Assembly: GCA_048201935.1 (NCBI GenBank) | Contig: DBFBGR010000024.1 | Span: forward strand, 54,105-118,104 | From: MGBC124762 sp048201935 | GTDB lineage: Bacteria > Bacillota > Clostridia > Oscillospirales > Oscillospiraceae | Direction: 5' to 3' | Length of the DNA stretch: 64,000 nt | Shown: positions 1 to 12,100 of the stretch, one piece after another | Position numbering within the stretch: the stretch's first letter is position 1 | Layout of the letters: every line of letters starts with the position of its first letter | Notes under the pieces: model-generated | Databases searched by the model: none | Seen by the model: the letters and a program-made list of their open reading frames with translations, nothing else | Told to the model about the DNA's origin: nothing | Translations under genes and position numbers: made by a program

Positions 1-165
1 TTCACGTCGCTGTAACCGCCGGGATTGCCGTAGTCGGCGCCCTCCACGAAGTTCGGGAGCACCGCGCGGGCGATGATGGTGGCCACGCTGGCGCGGTTGA
101 TGTTATCGCCGGGGCCAAAGTTGCCGTTGGGATAGCCGATGACGTAGTGCTCATGGAAGGGCCGG
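1..165 (-). other. SLH (S-layer homology) anchor region, truncated by window edge
   Basis: Within the giant gene the minus strand encodes HYVIGYPNGNFGPGDNINR followed by ASVATIIAR. This matches the SLH core (I-x-G-Y-P-x-G-x-F-x-P-x-x-x-I-x-R-A). The last visible residues, YSDV, look like the start of a second SLH repeat (usual opening F-x-D-V). SLH domains normally come in threes at a terminus, so the gene probably ends within a few hundred bases beyond base 1; that is inference. Confidence 0.85.
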
Positions 166-3100
166 CCCAGGTCGTAGACGGGCTGGTAGACGGCGAAGAA
201 GGTGGTGTCGCCGTCGATGGGCACGCTCTTGGGATCCACCAACGGACGCTTGGCGTCGGCCTGAGCGTCCCCGGTGGGACCGGTCAGGCTCCAGCCCAGG
301 AACTTGTAGCCCGCGAGAGCGGTGACGTTGGGCACGGTCTTGACCTTGCCCCGGTCGGCCACCATCTCCATGACGGGGTCGGTGGTAGTGCCGTAGAGGC
401 CCAGCAGGTAGGTGACCTGGTTGGGACAGGCGGGATCCACGCCGCCACCGCCGCCACCGCCGGGATTGGTGATGTTGACGGTGATGGTGTAGGAGGCCTT
501 GACCACCTCGGTCTCCAGTCCGGCCTTATCCACGGCCCGGACGCCTTGGGCGGTAAGGACCAGCACGAAGACGCCGCTGCCCGCTTCGGAGGTATCCAGA
601 CCGCTCAGGTCCAGCTCCCAGGTGTTCTTGTTCACGGGCTTGCCGTCGTCGTCCACCTCCAGCAGCGTGTCATGGGGCTCATCCAGCCGCTTGAGGGTCC
701 AGTTGTTGGTGTACACCGTCGCGCCGGTCTCCGGGTCGGTGGTGGACTTGCGTTGGGCCAGTCTGCCCGAGACGGCCAGTTCAGGCTCCTGATCCACCAC
801 GGCGACCTGGTCCACGTTGCCCACGTAAGCGCCCAGGTTGATCTTGTATACGCCGGGCTTGCTGCCCTTGGTCACCGAGACGGTGCGGGCGTCGTCCACC
901 TTGGGGCCGGTGGTGTCGGTGGGCGCGTCCACCTTCACGTCATCGAACTTCAACTGGGCGATCTTGCCCTCCTGCTCCTTCTCGATGACGATGGGCTTGT
1001 TGGGCTCGGTGTCGTCCTCCTCGGGATGGAGCTCCACCTTCACGCCGGTGTTGGTCTCCAGGATGTACTCCACCTGCTCCTCGTCGATGCGCTGGTTGTC
1101 CTCCACGCCGGTGTCCTTGCCGTTGTCCTTGGGATCGAAGTAGAAGTAGTCCTCGGTCTCGTTGTCCTCGGTGGCAAAGCGGACAAAGACGTAGTTAGGA
1201 TCGGGGATGAGCTTGAGCTTCACCCGGTAGGCGGTGTTGGGCTTGAAGGTGTCGCCGGTCTCGGGGTCGGCGCTGAGCTCACGCTTCTCGTTGCCGTTCT
1301 CGTCCAGCTCGACCCAGGTGATCTTGTAGCCCAGACGGGTCAGGCCGTTGATATCCAGGCCGTTCTCCGGGCCGTGCTCGGTGTCGCCGCCCTTGTTGAT
1401 CAGATCCACGTCGTCCTTGGCGGAGACGTTGGTCAGGTTGGAGCCGTCGATGCTGTCATCGCCGCGGTAGAGGACCTGGCCCTTGACCACGATCTTGGAG
1501 ACGTTGTCACTGACCTTCTGGTCCACCTCGGCGGCGCCCAGGCCGGTAACGTTGGCCAGGACGATGGGACGAGGCACGATCTTGATGATCAGGGTGTAGT
1601 CGGCGGATACGCTGTCAGCGGCCATCAGGCTGGCCTCGGCGGGCTGGGTGGTGCTACCCGTGGCGTTGACCTTCAGGGTGTACTCACCGGCGTACTTCAG
1701 GCCCCGCAGGTCGGCCCGGAATGCCTGGGCCCGGTTGTCGTGGCTGGTGGCGCTGTCGGAGCTCTGACGCGTCAGGTGGTCCAGGGTGGTAAAGGCGCTG
1801 GAGCTGGCGGAGCTGGGGAACTGGGTGCCGCCGTCGGCGCTGAGGATGCCGATGCGGTCGTTGCCGGTCTTGCCGTCCACCCGCTTGCCGGTGTTGCTGG
1901 TCACCTTCAAGGCCACATCATAGAGATCCTTACCGCCGGGGTTCTGGAGGTACACGTCGAAGAACTCGGGGATCTGGTCCAGGTAGTAGACCACCACGCG
2001 CTCGTTCTTGTAGTCGTTGGACCACTCGTGAGCGGCCAGCTCGGCCTCGGCGCCCTTGGCGTGGTCGGCGTCGTTGAAGTCCAGACCCACGTCGGGCTTC
2101 TTCACCTCAATGTCCAGCTCCGCGTCGGCGTAGGAATAGTCGTAGGGGTTCTCATACTCCTTGGTGTCGCTGTTCAGGATGCCGGTGTAGGTGAAGGTGA
2201 AGGTGTAGCTGTTGGTGTAGGCGCTCTCGTCGGCGTTGGGGGTGCCGCTGAGGCCGTTGAACTTGGCGGGCGCCACGCTCCACACGCCGTTATTATAGGT
2301 ATCACCGGCACTGTTGTGGGTCGTGGGCTCATCCTCGTGAGGCGTCACCACCACGTCAGTGGCGTTCTTCGTGTTGAGCACCTGCTTGAAGAGGAAGGGC
2401 GGCAGGGTGACGGGATCGCCGTCCTCGATGACGGTGTTGTCGCCGGTGGTCTTGTTGGCCAGGTAGGCCGCCACATAATCCGCGGCCGCCACAGGCACGT
2501 CAATGGTCAGCGGGGAGGTCATCACGTCCACGGTGTAGGGCACGAACTTCACCACGCCGGTGTTCTTGTCGGTGAGCTTGATGTAGACCTTCAGCTCGTC
2601 CTCCACATCCACCAGCTTACCGTCCACAGTCTTCTTCTCCACGTGGACGCCGGTGGCGTTGGCGGTGACCTTCAGACCGATCGTGTCGCCCACCGCCAGG
2701 TCGTCGGTGGTCTGGCCGTCGGCAAAGCCCAGCCAGGCGCTGGCGGCGGTGATGTTGGCCAGCATCTTGGCGTCGGCGGTCTCATCCAGCACCTTGGCCG
2801 TCTTCAGCTCGTCGGCGGTGGCGATGGCGATGGCGAACTTCTGGTTGGCAGAGTTGGCGTCGCCGGTGATGGTCATTTCGCCGGGGGTGGCCTCAAAGGC
2901 GTTGTTGCCGTAGTAGACCTTGGCCGCGGCCGTGTCCGCGCCGAAGTCGGCGGGCTCGAAGACCGCCTCCACCCGGGCGTTGGGTCCGCCGGGCTGGAAG
3001 GTCGTCTCGGCGGCGGTGGCGTCGCCAATGACGCTCTTGGTGTCGGTGACGTTGCCCTCGTCATCCATAGCCAACTGCCACTTCACAAAGCGGTAGCCGT

Positions 3101-6100
3101 CGGCGGGCTTGGCGTAGATATCAGCCGCTCCGCCGATGGGGGCGTTGCCCTGCTTCTCGGGGCCGTAGTCGTCGGCATCGCCGGTGGTGCTCACGGAGCC
3201 CCAGTAGTCGTGGACATCGTCCTCGGCGTTGTCGTCATGGTCGGCGGTCCAGGCGGTGAAGGGATAGCCGTCGGCCTGGATGGTGAGGGTGACGGAGGGA
3301 TCGTAGAGGCTGCTGCCGCCCTCCGCGGCGGTCTTGTCCACCAGCTTGCCGTCCACCAGCTTCTTCGCGCCCTTGGTCAGGTCGTAGAAGGTGATGACAT
3401 AGGCGCCCACGCCGACGTTGCCGCTCTCCAGCCAATCCCGGCTCAGGGTGTACGCACCGTCCAGGTCCTCCACAGCGGAGCCGTCCTTGACGAAGGTCAG
3501 AGGCTTGGTGGTCTCGCTGGCGCCGTTGATAGCCAGAATGGTCTCGGCGCTGCCGGTCTTGGGCCGGATGGTGACCACGATGTCGTTCACGGCGTCGTCC
3601 ACATTGTCGCCGCCGTCGTTATTGACGTAGTCGAACACGGGGGCGGTGCTGTGGTCCAGATCGTAGAGCTTGTAGGTCTGGTCCTTACTCAAGGTGGGCA
3701 GCAGGTCATAGTAGGCCACCACGGTAGGATCGTTGCCGCCCACATGGTAGAAGGGCTTGAGCATCTCGTTGGGCTTGGTGTTATTCGGGTTTGTGCTGTC
3801 CAGGAAGGTGCCGCCGGCGGCGGTCTCGGTGCCGGGCAGGTCCTCGGTCACCAGATCGGCCCACTTGATGAACAGGTGGGTCTTGGCGGTATTGAGCTGG
3901 CCGGTGGTCAGCTTCACATCGCCGTTGGCCACGTCCACGAAGATGGTGCCGTCGGGGGCGGTGGCGGTGAGCTTCTGGTCCTGGGAGTTAGTGAACTCCG
4001 CACTGGTGGCGGTGCCGGACACGTCGTTCTGGGTGCCGGTGCGCCAGGCCTGGATGGTCACCGTAGCGCCCACATAGGTGGCGGCGATGTCGGTGCCCAC
4101 ATACCAGATGTCGTCGCCCTGGATGGTGCAGTAGAGGATGCAGCCCTTGTCATCGGCCACGGGCCTATACTTCAACAGGTCGGAGCCGGTGGGCGCGCCC
4201 ATGCCGCCGCTTTCCTGCACCAGGGTGATGTCGTCGTTGGTGGGAGCGTTGTCCACCAGGTACTTGACCTGGGCGGCCTTATCCGTGCCCACGCTGGCGG
4301 GGAAGGTGAAGGTGCTGGGCACCTTGAACCAGCGCACCGTCACGTCGTAGTCGGCGTCGGTACCGGTACCGTAGGTGGTCAGGTTGGTGTGGGTGCCGTA
4401 GCTGGGATTGGCCTTGGGACCGCCGTCATGGTCCTGCACGCCCACCGTGGCGGTGGCCACGCCGCCCACGCTCACGCTCTTATTCAGGGCGGTGATGGAC
4501 ACGTCGGGCCGGGTGTCGATGTACTTGATGGACATGGACTTGGTGCTGCTGGAGGGCTCGGTGGTGTCATCGCCGGCGTTGTGCAGGGTCAGCTCGAAGG
4601 TGGCCTTGTCGCCCCGGACCGCGGAGATGGGCGTGCCAGCCTGGCTGCCGTCAGCGGCATAGGCGGTGCTGTAGCCGTCGGTCTGGGCCAGCTTGTAGAG
4701 CTCCTCCTTGGTGTAGGTGAAGCCACGGTACTGGTCGCCGTACTTGTTCCACTCCGTCGAGCCAAGCACTGCCGGGATCAGCGACCACTCGGCATAGGGC
4801 ACGATCCGGTCGGGGTCCCAGTCGATGGCGCTGCCGCCGATGGTGCCTTCCACCATAGCGAACTGGCGGCTGGCGTCATCAGCATAGCCCGCGGCGTTGA
4901 TCTCCATGGACCAGTCCTTGTGCTTGTTGGTCAGGCCGGAGGTGGCGTACTCCACCAGGCCCAGCTTGTCGCCCACGCCGCCGGCTCTGGGGTTCAGGTC
5001 CCACTCGATGTCCAGCGGCAGACCGACCCAGCCCTCGTCCACGATGCAGATCTGCAAGGGCAGCTTGTCAAAGAGGCTGTACTCGTCCACCGAGGCGTCC
5101 GCGCCCATCACGTCGGCCACGTTGCCCGGGTCGTAGACCCAGAGAACGCCGTCGTAGATGCCGTAGGCCTCCTTATAGCCGGGCTGGCCCTTGGTTCCCT
5201 CAGCCGCCTTATAGCCCACGTTCCGGTCGCCGGTGGGATTGCCGGCGGCGGAGTAGGCGTGGTCCTTGGCCCAGGCCGCGGAGAGCTCCGCGGTGCCGTC
5301 GGCGGTGCCGGGATAGACCGTCACGTCCATGTACTCGTTGCCGCCCAGCTTCTGGTCGGCGGCGTCGGTGCTGCCGTCGGCGCGGTGGACGGTGTTGCCG
5401 GTGTTGCTCACGGTGAAGAAGGGAGTCTTGTTGTCGTCCAGCTTACCGGCCTTCCAGAGCTCGGCAAAGTAGGCCGCGCCAGCGTCGGAGGCCATATCCA
5501 CCCAGCTACCGTCGTCCTTTTGCAGCCACTTGGGGGTGATCATCAGCACCGCGTTGTCATAGATGGACAACGTGCCGTCGTTCTTGGCCTTGCCGCCGGA
5601 GGAGGCGTCCAGGATGGGGATGTTGGTGTTGCCCTTGGCGATCTGGTTGCCGCGGACATCGCCCTCCAGCGCCAGGGCCGGGATGCCGCCGAAGGCGGGC
5701 TCCAGGGTGGAGTTGGCGGTGGGCTTGAAGGTGTTCTCAAAGCGGGTGTGGCTGGTGCCCACGGGGCCCTTGTCCACCTTGGCGCTCATCGCGCCGCTGC
5801 CCCGGGTGCCGTTGGCGTCGGGATCGTCGTTGTTCACCTGCTGCCAGATGCTGAAGGAGAAGGCGTTGTCGGCCTGGATGCCCAGGATCACCGTGCCGGT
5901 ATCCACATTGGTCTCGGCGCCGGCCTGGATCACCTTGTCGTCGGCGGCCTGAACGAAGGCCACGTTCTTGTTCTGCTCCGCGCCGGCGTCGTTGATCACG
6001 GCAGGCGCGACCACGCTGCTGCTGTTGCTGGGATCATCCAGCGTGCCCAGTCTGGCCTCCACACGGAAGGGAGTGGTGAAGCTGTCGCTGGCGATGGCGC

Positions 6101-9100
6101 TGGCCAGCGCGCCGGCGGCGGCGGTGTCGGTCAGGTCGGTATCCTTGGGCAGGGCCACGGCGTAGACCATGTACTTGGTGCCGTTCTTCTTCAAGCCGTT
6201 GATGGCCCAGCCGGTGTCCTTGTCGGCGTCGGTGTGGTTGGCCACACGGCCCACGACCTCGACCGTGCCGCTGACTCCCGCCTTGTAGAGGTCCAGCAGG
6301 GCCTTGGCGTCGGCGGGCGCGTCAGGCGCGGTGTCGGGAGTGCCGGGGTTGCTGTCAAAGTCGCCGGGGGTCTGGTCCACCACGATGTAGTAGACATCCA
6401 CCGCCTTGTCCGACTCCACATGCAGCCGGTCCACCTTGCCCTTCCGGGCCTCGTTGAGGCCGTTGCTGCCGGCGGGCACCAGGCTGCTGGCCACCACCTC
6501 CAGCGCGGGCGCGGTGGCGGGGAAGGTATAGGTCAGGGTCAGGGTGCCGTCGGCGTTCTTCTTCACGCTGACCGGCGTGTCGCTGTTCTTGCCGCCCAGG
6601 ATGGTGTAGCCGGTGGCGGGAGTATCGTCGTCGCCGGGGGTAATGCCAGTATCGGCAATGTACTTATTGACAAACTCATGGTTACCGTCGGGGGTGAAGG
6701 TCACCGAGGCCGTGTACTCCCGGCCGGGGGCGAACTTGTCGCCGGAGTTCAGGGTGTTGGTGCCGTCGCTCCACACCACGGTGACATCGGGATCAGTCAC
6801 CGCCGGGAAGGGCAGCAGGTTGGTATCGGCGGCGGTCAGCTCGTCATGGGTCTCGTCGATGACCGCGCCGTAGACCGGGGCGTCGATGCCCGTGACCTTC
6901 AGCAGGGTGATGGGCGCCTTGACCACGGTGTACTTGGGCGTGTAGTCGCCGCCGTTGTCGGCGGGAGTACCGGTGGCGTTCTTCACCACGGTGACGCTGC
7001 GGGCGTTGCCCGCGCTGTCATTGGTCCGGCCCACCTGGAAGCGCAGGCCGTGGTCGCCCACCTCGGCGGCGTAGGCCGGACTGGCGGGCGCGAAGGTGGG
7101 CGCGGGGATGGACAGGTCGAACTCCGCGTAGCCGCCCAGGGGCAGGGTCAGCTCCTTGGTGGTGGCGTTCACATGGGTGGCGGTCACGTCGTCATAGCCG
7201 CCGCCATCCTTGGGCGCGTAGACCTTCACCGCGTCCAGATCGAAGGTGTGCTCGCTGGCGATGTTAGAGGCGGTGGTCTTGTTGCCCGTCAGGGAGGCGT
7301 TGGCCGCGCCGGTGAGGGTCACGCCGTCGATGGGGGCGTTGCCCAGGTTCACCAGCCGGACCTTGTAGTCCTTCTGGGCGTAAGCGCCGTAGACCAGCCC
7401 GGCCTTGGCGAAGCCCGTGCTGAGGGCGAAGGCGCCGGTATCGGGAGTGGTCTGCTCGCTGCCGGTAAAGTTATCCTGCCACTGGACGTAATAGGTGGAG
7501 GCCAGCAGGTCGATGTAGTTCTCGGGCTTGCTGTCGGTGGCGTTGGTGGCCACGCTGCCGTCGGCGGCCAGGCCGTCGTCGTCACCGTCCACGGTGAAGG
7601 TCAGGGGCAGGTCGGCGGCGGTGTCGCCGTCAAAGCGGGCCTTGCCCAGGGTGGTGCCCGTCTCGGCCACGGCGGAGATGGTGTACTCCCCGGCGGGGAC
7701 CTGGGCGAAGACCACGGTGCCGCCGTTGGCAATATCATTGCCCGCGGCGTCCTTGGTGACGGTCTTGGTGCTAAAGCTGGTCACCGTCTCGGTGGTGTCC
7801 AGCGCCACATTCTTGAGCTTGCCAGAGCCGGTGATGACGAACTTCACATCGTAGAGGTTCTGGGTCAGCTTGCCGGAGAAGGTCTTGTTCTGGATACCGC
7901 TTTCCACCTTCATGCCGTCGGAGAGCACGTGCTTCACGCCGCTCACGTCGGTGGCGTCGGCGTAGGCAAAGGCCGTCGTGTTGGTGTTCTTAGCCCAGTC
8001 AGTGGCGTTCAAGGTGTAGTGCTGCTTGGTCTTCCAGTCGTCGTTGCCGGCTTGGTTCTTGGTGTCGGCGTTCACGTCCACCTGGACGTACATCCCCTCC
8101 AGGACCGGAGTGCCGCTGGCGGTCAGGGCGGTGTTGTAGGCCGCGTCGGACTTGGCGTCGGAGACCTTCACGCCCAGGGCGCTGGGCAGAGGCCCGGCCA
8201 GAGCGGAGGCAAAGTCGGCATAGGTGCTGTTCACCGCCACATCCGGCGTGTAGTTCACCGTCCAGTAGGGCACGGTGACCTCGTCCACGATGGCGCTGTC
8301 CTTCTTACCCAGGCGCAGGCCGGTGTCCACATAGGTGGTGGTATTGCCCTTGGTGATGGGGGCGTAGACCGCGTAGGTCTTGGTAACGTCGATGGTGAGC
8401 TGGTAGCTGTCCTTGGTGGTATCGATGCCCTGCCAGGTCTCGGCGATGTCCACCGTGGTGTCCGCCGTGCCGTCGCCCTTCAAGGGATGGACCTTGAAGG
8501 TGTAGCTGGCATTGTCGGCGGCGGCCATGGCCGCGCCGTCCACGTTGACCTTGATCTGGACCAGCTTCTGGGTGGCGATGGCGTCGGAGACGGCCAGCTC
8601 GCTGGCGTTCACCTGATCACTGGGCGCGTAGGCCACCAGATAGAGGTTCTTGCCCAGGTCGTTGTTGGTCAGCGTGTGCTGCTTGCCGGTGGTGAGGGCG
8701 CTCACGCCGGTACCGTTGGAGCTCACCGCGCCGGAGGCCACGCTGAGGCTGGCGGTAAAGTCTGCCTTGCTCATGGAGGTGGGAGCGCTGAACCAAGCGT
8801 ACTTCACGTCGGTGCCGTCCACCAGCTTGGTGTTGGCGGCCACGGCGGCGGTGGTGGTCTTGCCGTCGTCGTCCACCAGGACCTTATCAAAGCCCTGGTT
8901 GGTCCCGCTCATGTCCTCAAGCTGCACGGCGTCGCCGGTCTTGGGCGGCGTGGTGATGACGCTGCCGCCGCTGACGGCCTCGGCGCTCACGCCCACGATG
9001 GGCAGAGGCTTGACCTCAAAGTCCAGCACGTAGTAGACCACGGGGCCCGCCGCGTCGCCGTTTTTGGAGACATAGCGCAGGATGTAGACCGCGTCGTCGG

Positions 9101-12100
9101 TGTTGACCGCGTCCTTGTTGATGGTGATGGTGGCGGCGGAGACGGCGGCCTTCTCGTTGCCGTCAATGGAGCCGTTGCCGTCCTTATCGCCCTCGGTCCC
9201 GGCGGCCAGCGGCGTATCGTCGGCCAGCAGGCCGGTAAAGCTCACGATGGCCGTACCGGTGGCGGGATCTTGGGCGGCGTTGCCCGAGATGGTCATGGCC
9301 GTGCCCAACTGGGCGGTGTTAGACCAGTCGGTGATGGCGGCAAGGCCGGTCTTGCTGGTCTTATAGAGCTCCATGCTCACCGTCAGGTCGGTGTTGCCCG
9401 GGTTGTAGAGGTCCACATGCAGGCCCTTGTGGTTGGCCAGCTCCTTGTAGAACACGCTCTCGGTGTGCTTGGCCTGCTTGTAGTTGCTGCTGGCCGACGT
9501 GGTGGAGGTGGCGGTGTGGTCGGTGGGCGCATCCTGGTCGGCCACCTTGAGCTGGATATCGGACTGGGCCAGGATCACGGTGAACTCGTTGCCCGCCGTG
9601 GTCACGGAGGCGCCGGTCAGGGTCTTGCCGCCCACCGGCGTGGTGGAGTTCCACTGCATCTGCTGGATGGTGGTGCTGGGGCCATCCACCGCCGTGATGG
9701 TATAGGTGCCCGCCACCACCTTAAAGATGATGGTGTCGCCCTCGTCGCCGGTCTCGGTGTTGGAGTTGGTGTTGGCGATGCCGTTTTCATATCCGCCGCC
9801 GGTCTTGGCGGGGTTGATGCCGCCGCTGGTCTCGGTGGTGTAGACGTTGCCGTTGGCGTCCTCCATGGTCACCGAGGCCACCGTGCCCGGCGTGCCGGAG
9901 ATGTTGCCCTTGACCGTGTAGGTGTTCTGGTCCAGGCGGCCGCCGATGAAGGTCTTGGTGGTGATGGTCCAGGCCCGGCCGGTGAGGGCGGTGGCGGAGG
10001 TCTCAGTGACGGCGTTACCGCTGACCGTCACATCGGACAGGTCGTTATCGGTGGCGCTGGCCTGGTCGTTCTTCTGCAGGTCGCGCCAGGTCAGGGTGTA
10101 GTCCTGGTCCCAGGCCTTGCCGTCGCCGGCGGTGCCGCCGTCGCTAAACTTGGCGGTGACGCTCTGGTCCTTCAGGATATTGCTGCCCGAGGCCACGCTC
10201 ACCACGGAGCTGTCGGCCTTGGTGTAGGTAAATTCAGGCGAGGGATGGCTGGAGAAGGTCTCCTTCACCGCCTCCACATAGGGCTTATCCACCGTCTCCA
10301 CAGCGGTGACGGTGAAGTACTCCGCGGTGGTGGCGGGAGCGGTGACGGTAACATCGGCCACCTTCACCATCTCGTCGGCCAGCGGCGCCTTGCCCACGCT
10401 GGCGTTGGCGGCATAGGTCTTGCTGGGATCGAGATAGCTGTCGCTGACGTAGGCCCAGTCGGGATCGGCGTCGGTGCCCAGGTTGGTCCAGGTGCTCTCC
10501 ACCTTATTGCCGCCCTCGGTGAAGGTCACCGTGTAGGCCGGGTCGGCGGCGGCGTTGTAACGCGTGGCGTTCTCCTTCACCCGGACCACGCCCTGGAAGC
10601 CGGTGCGGATGGGGGCGGAGATGGCGGCCTTGACCACCTTGTTGTTGCTGGTGGCGTAGATCATCAGGTAGATGTACTTGCCCTGGTTGGCCTGGATGAC
10701 CGCGTCGGTCAGATCCTGGTCCTGGGTGCCGATCTCGGTGGCGGTCTTGCTGTTCTTGAAGTTCACCGTCACCGTGCCCGAAGCGTCCGCCCAGTCAAGG
10801 TCGGCGTTGGCGATGGTATTGTCCGCGCTGGCATACCAGGCGTAGTGGTAGTCGGTGCCCTCGGTGAGGTAACTGGGATCGGCGCTGGTCTTGCCGAAGA
10901 GGTCGATGGTGCTGGTCTCGTACTCATTCAGCGCCAGGTCCTTGTCCTCCACCAGGAAGCTACCCATGGTGGAGCCGTCGGCATACTTCATGGACACGTC
11001 CACGAACTCCACCGGCTCCACCTTGATGGTCAGGGTGTAGGTGACCTTGGCGGTGTCGCTGCCGCCGTCGGTGTGGGCAAAGCTGAACTCCACCGGCGCG
11101 GTGTAGGTGCCCACGGTCAGGCCCTGGGCGATGGAGATGGTCTCGGTGGTGCTGAGGAGCAAGCCGTCCATATCCGGCTTGCCGGACAGATTGGCGTTGG
11201 TGATGCTCACCTTGCCGCCGTTGGCGCCGCTGGCGCCGTCGATGCCGCTGTCGTCCAGCGTCACGTCATAGATGGTCTGCGGGGTGCCCGAAACCAGATT
11301 ACTGTTGTTGGCAACGGTCACCACGATGTCCTTCTGGGCGTAGCCATAGGGCAGCGTTACGGTCTGCTTCAGCTCACCATCGCTGGCGGCGGTACTGTAT
11401 AGCGCCTCGCCGTAGCCCGTGGCGCTCAGGTCGGTGGACACCCTCAGCTTCTGGCCCGTGGACAGAAGCACCACGTCGAAGGTCTTGTTGTCGGTGGTCA
11501 CCGTGGTATCGTCCGTGGTGATGGTGGCGGTGGTGCTTCCCGTCGCGGGCACATTGTAGCCGCTGAGGGTGGTGCCGGCGGTCGCCTTGGCGGTAGCGGT
11601 ATAGGAGCCCTTGGGCACCTGGAAGGTCTTGTTGGTACCAGCGTTGATCTTGCTCTCCGCGCCGCCGATGGCCTGGATACCGCCGGTGGCGGCGGTGGTG
11701 AAGGTGTTGGTGCCGTCACTCAGGGTGACCACATCCACCGAGCCCGAGCCAATGACATGGACCTCGATGGGATAGAGGTTCAGCTTCAGCTCAGTATCCA
11801 CCGTCTGGTTGGCGGACATGCTCACGCTCTGGGTCACAGCGGAGGTGGAGGGCCCGTCGTCGGTGGCGGTGAGGGCGGTGGTCCAGTTCAGGTCATAGTC
11901 CTTGTCCCAGGCCACATAGCTCAGCGTCACCGCGCTGTTCTTCAGCACCCACTGGCCCGTCGTCACCCCAATGGTGCCGGAGGCGGTGTCGGGCACGGTG
12001 GCGGTGGGCTTGGCGGCGGGGATATCCGAAGCGTCGTCCTTATAGAAGGCCGCGCCGCTGAGGCCAGTGTAGACGTTGTCCACCGTAGTGTCGTTGATGG

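Noticed and set aside
147..11402. 3,751-codon plus-strand open frame
   Set aside because: It is the in-register complement of the giant minus-strand gene. Its product is a Gly/Val/His/Leu-rich string with no signal peptide, domain or ribosome site, whereas the minus frame has all of these plus an SLH motif.
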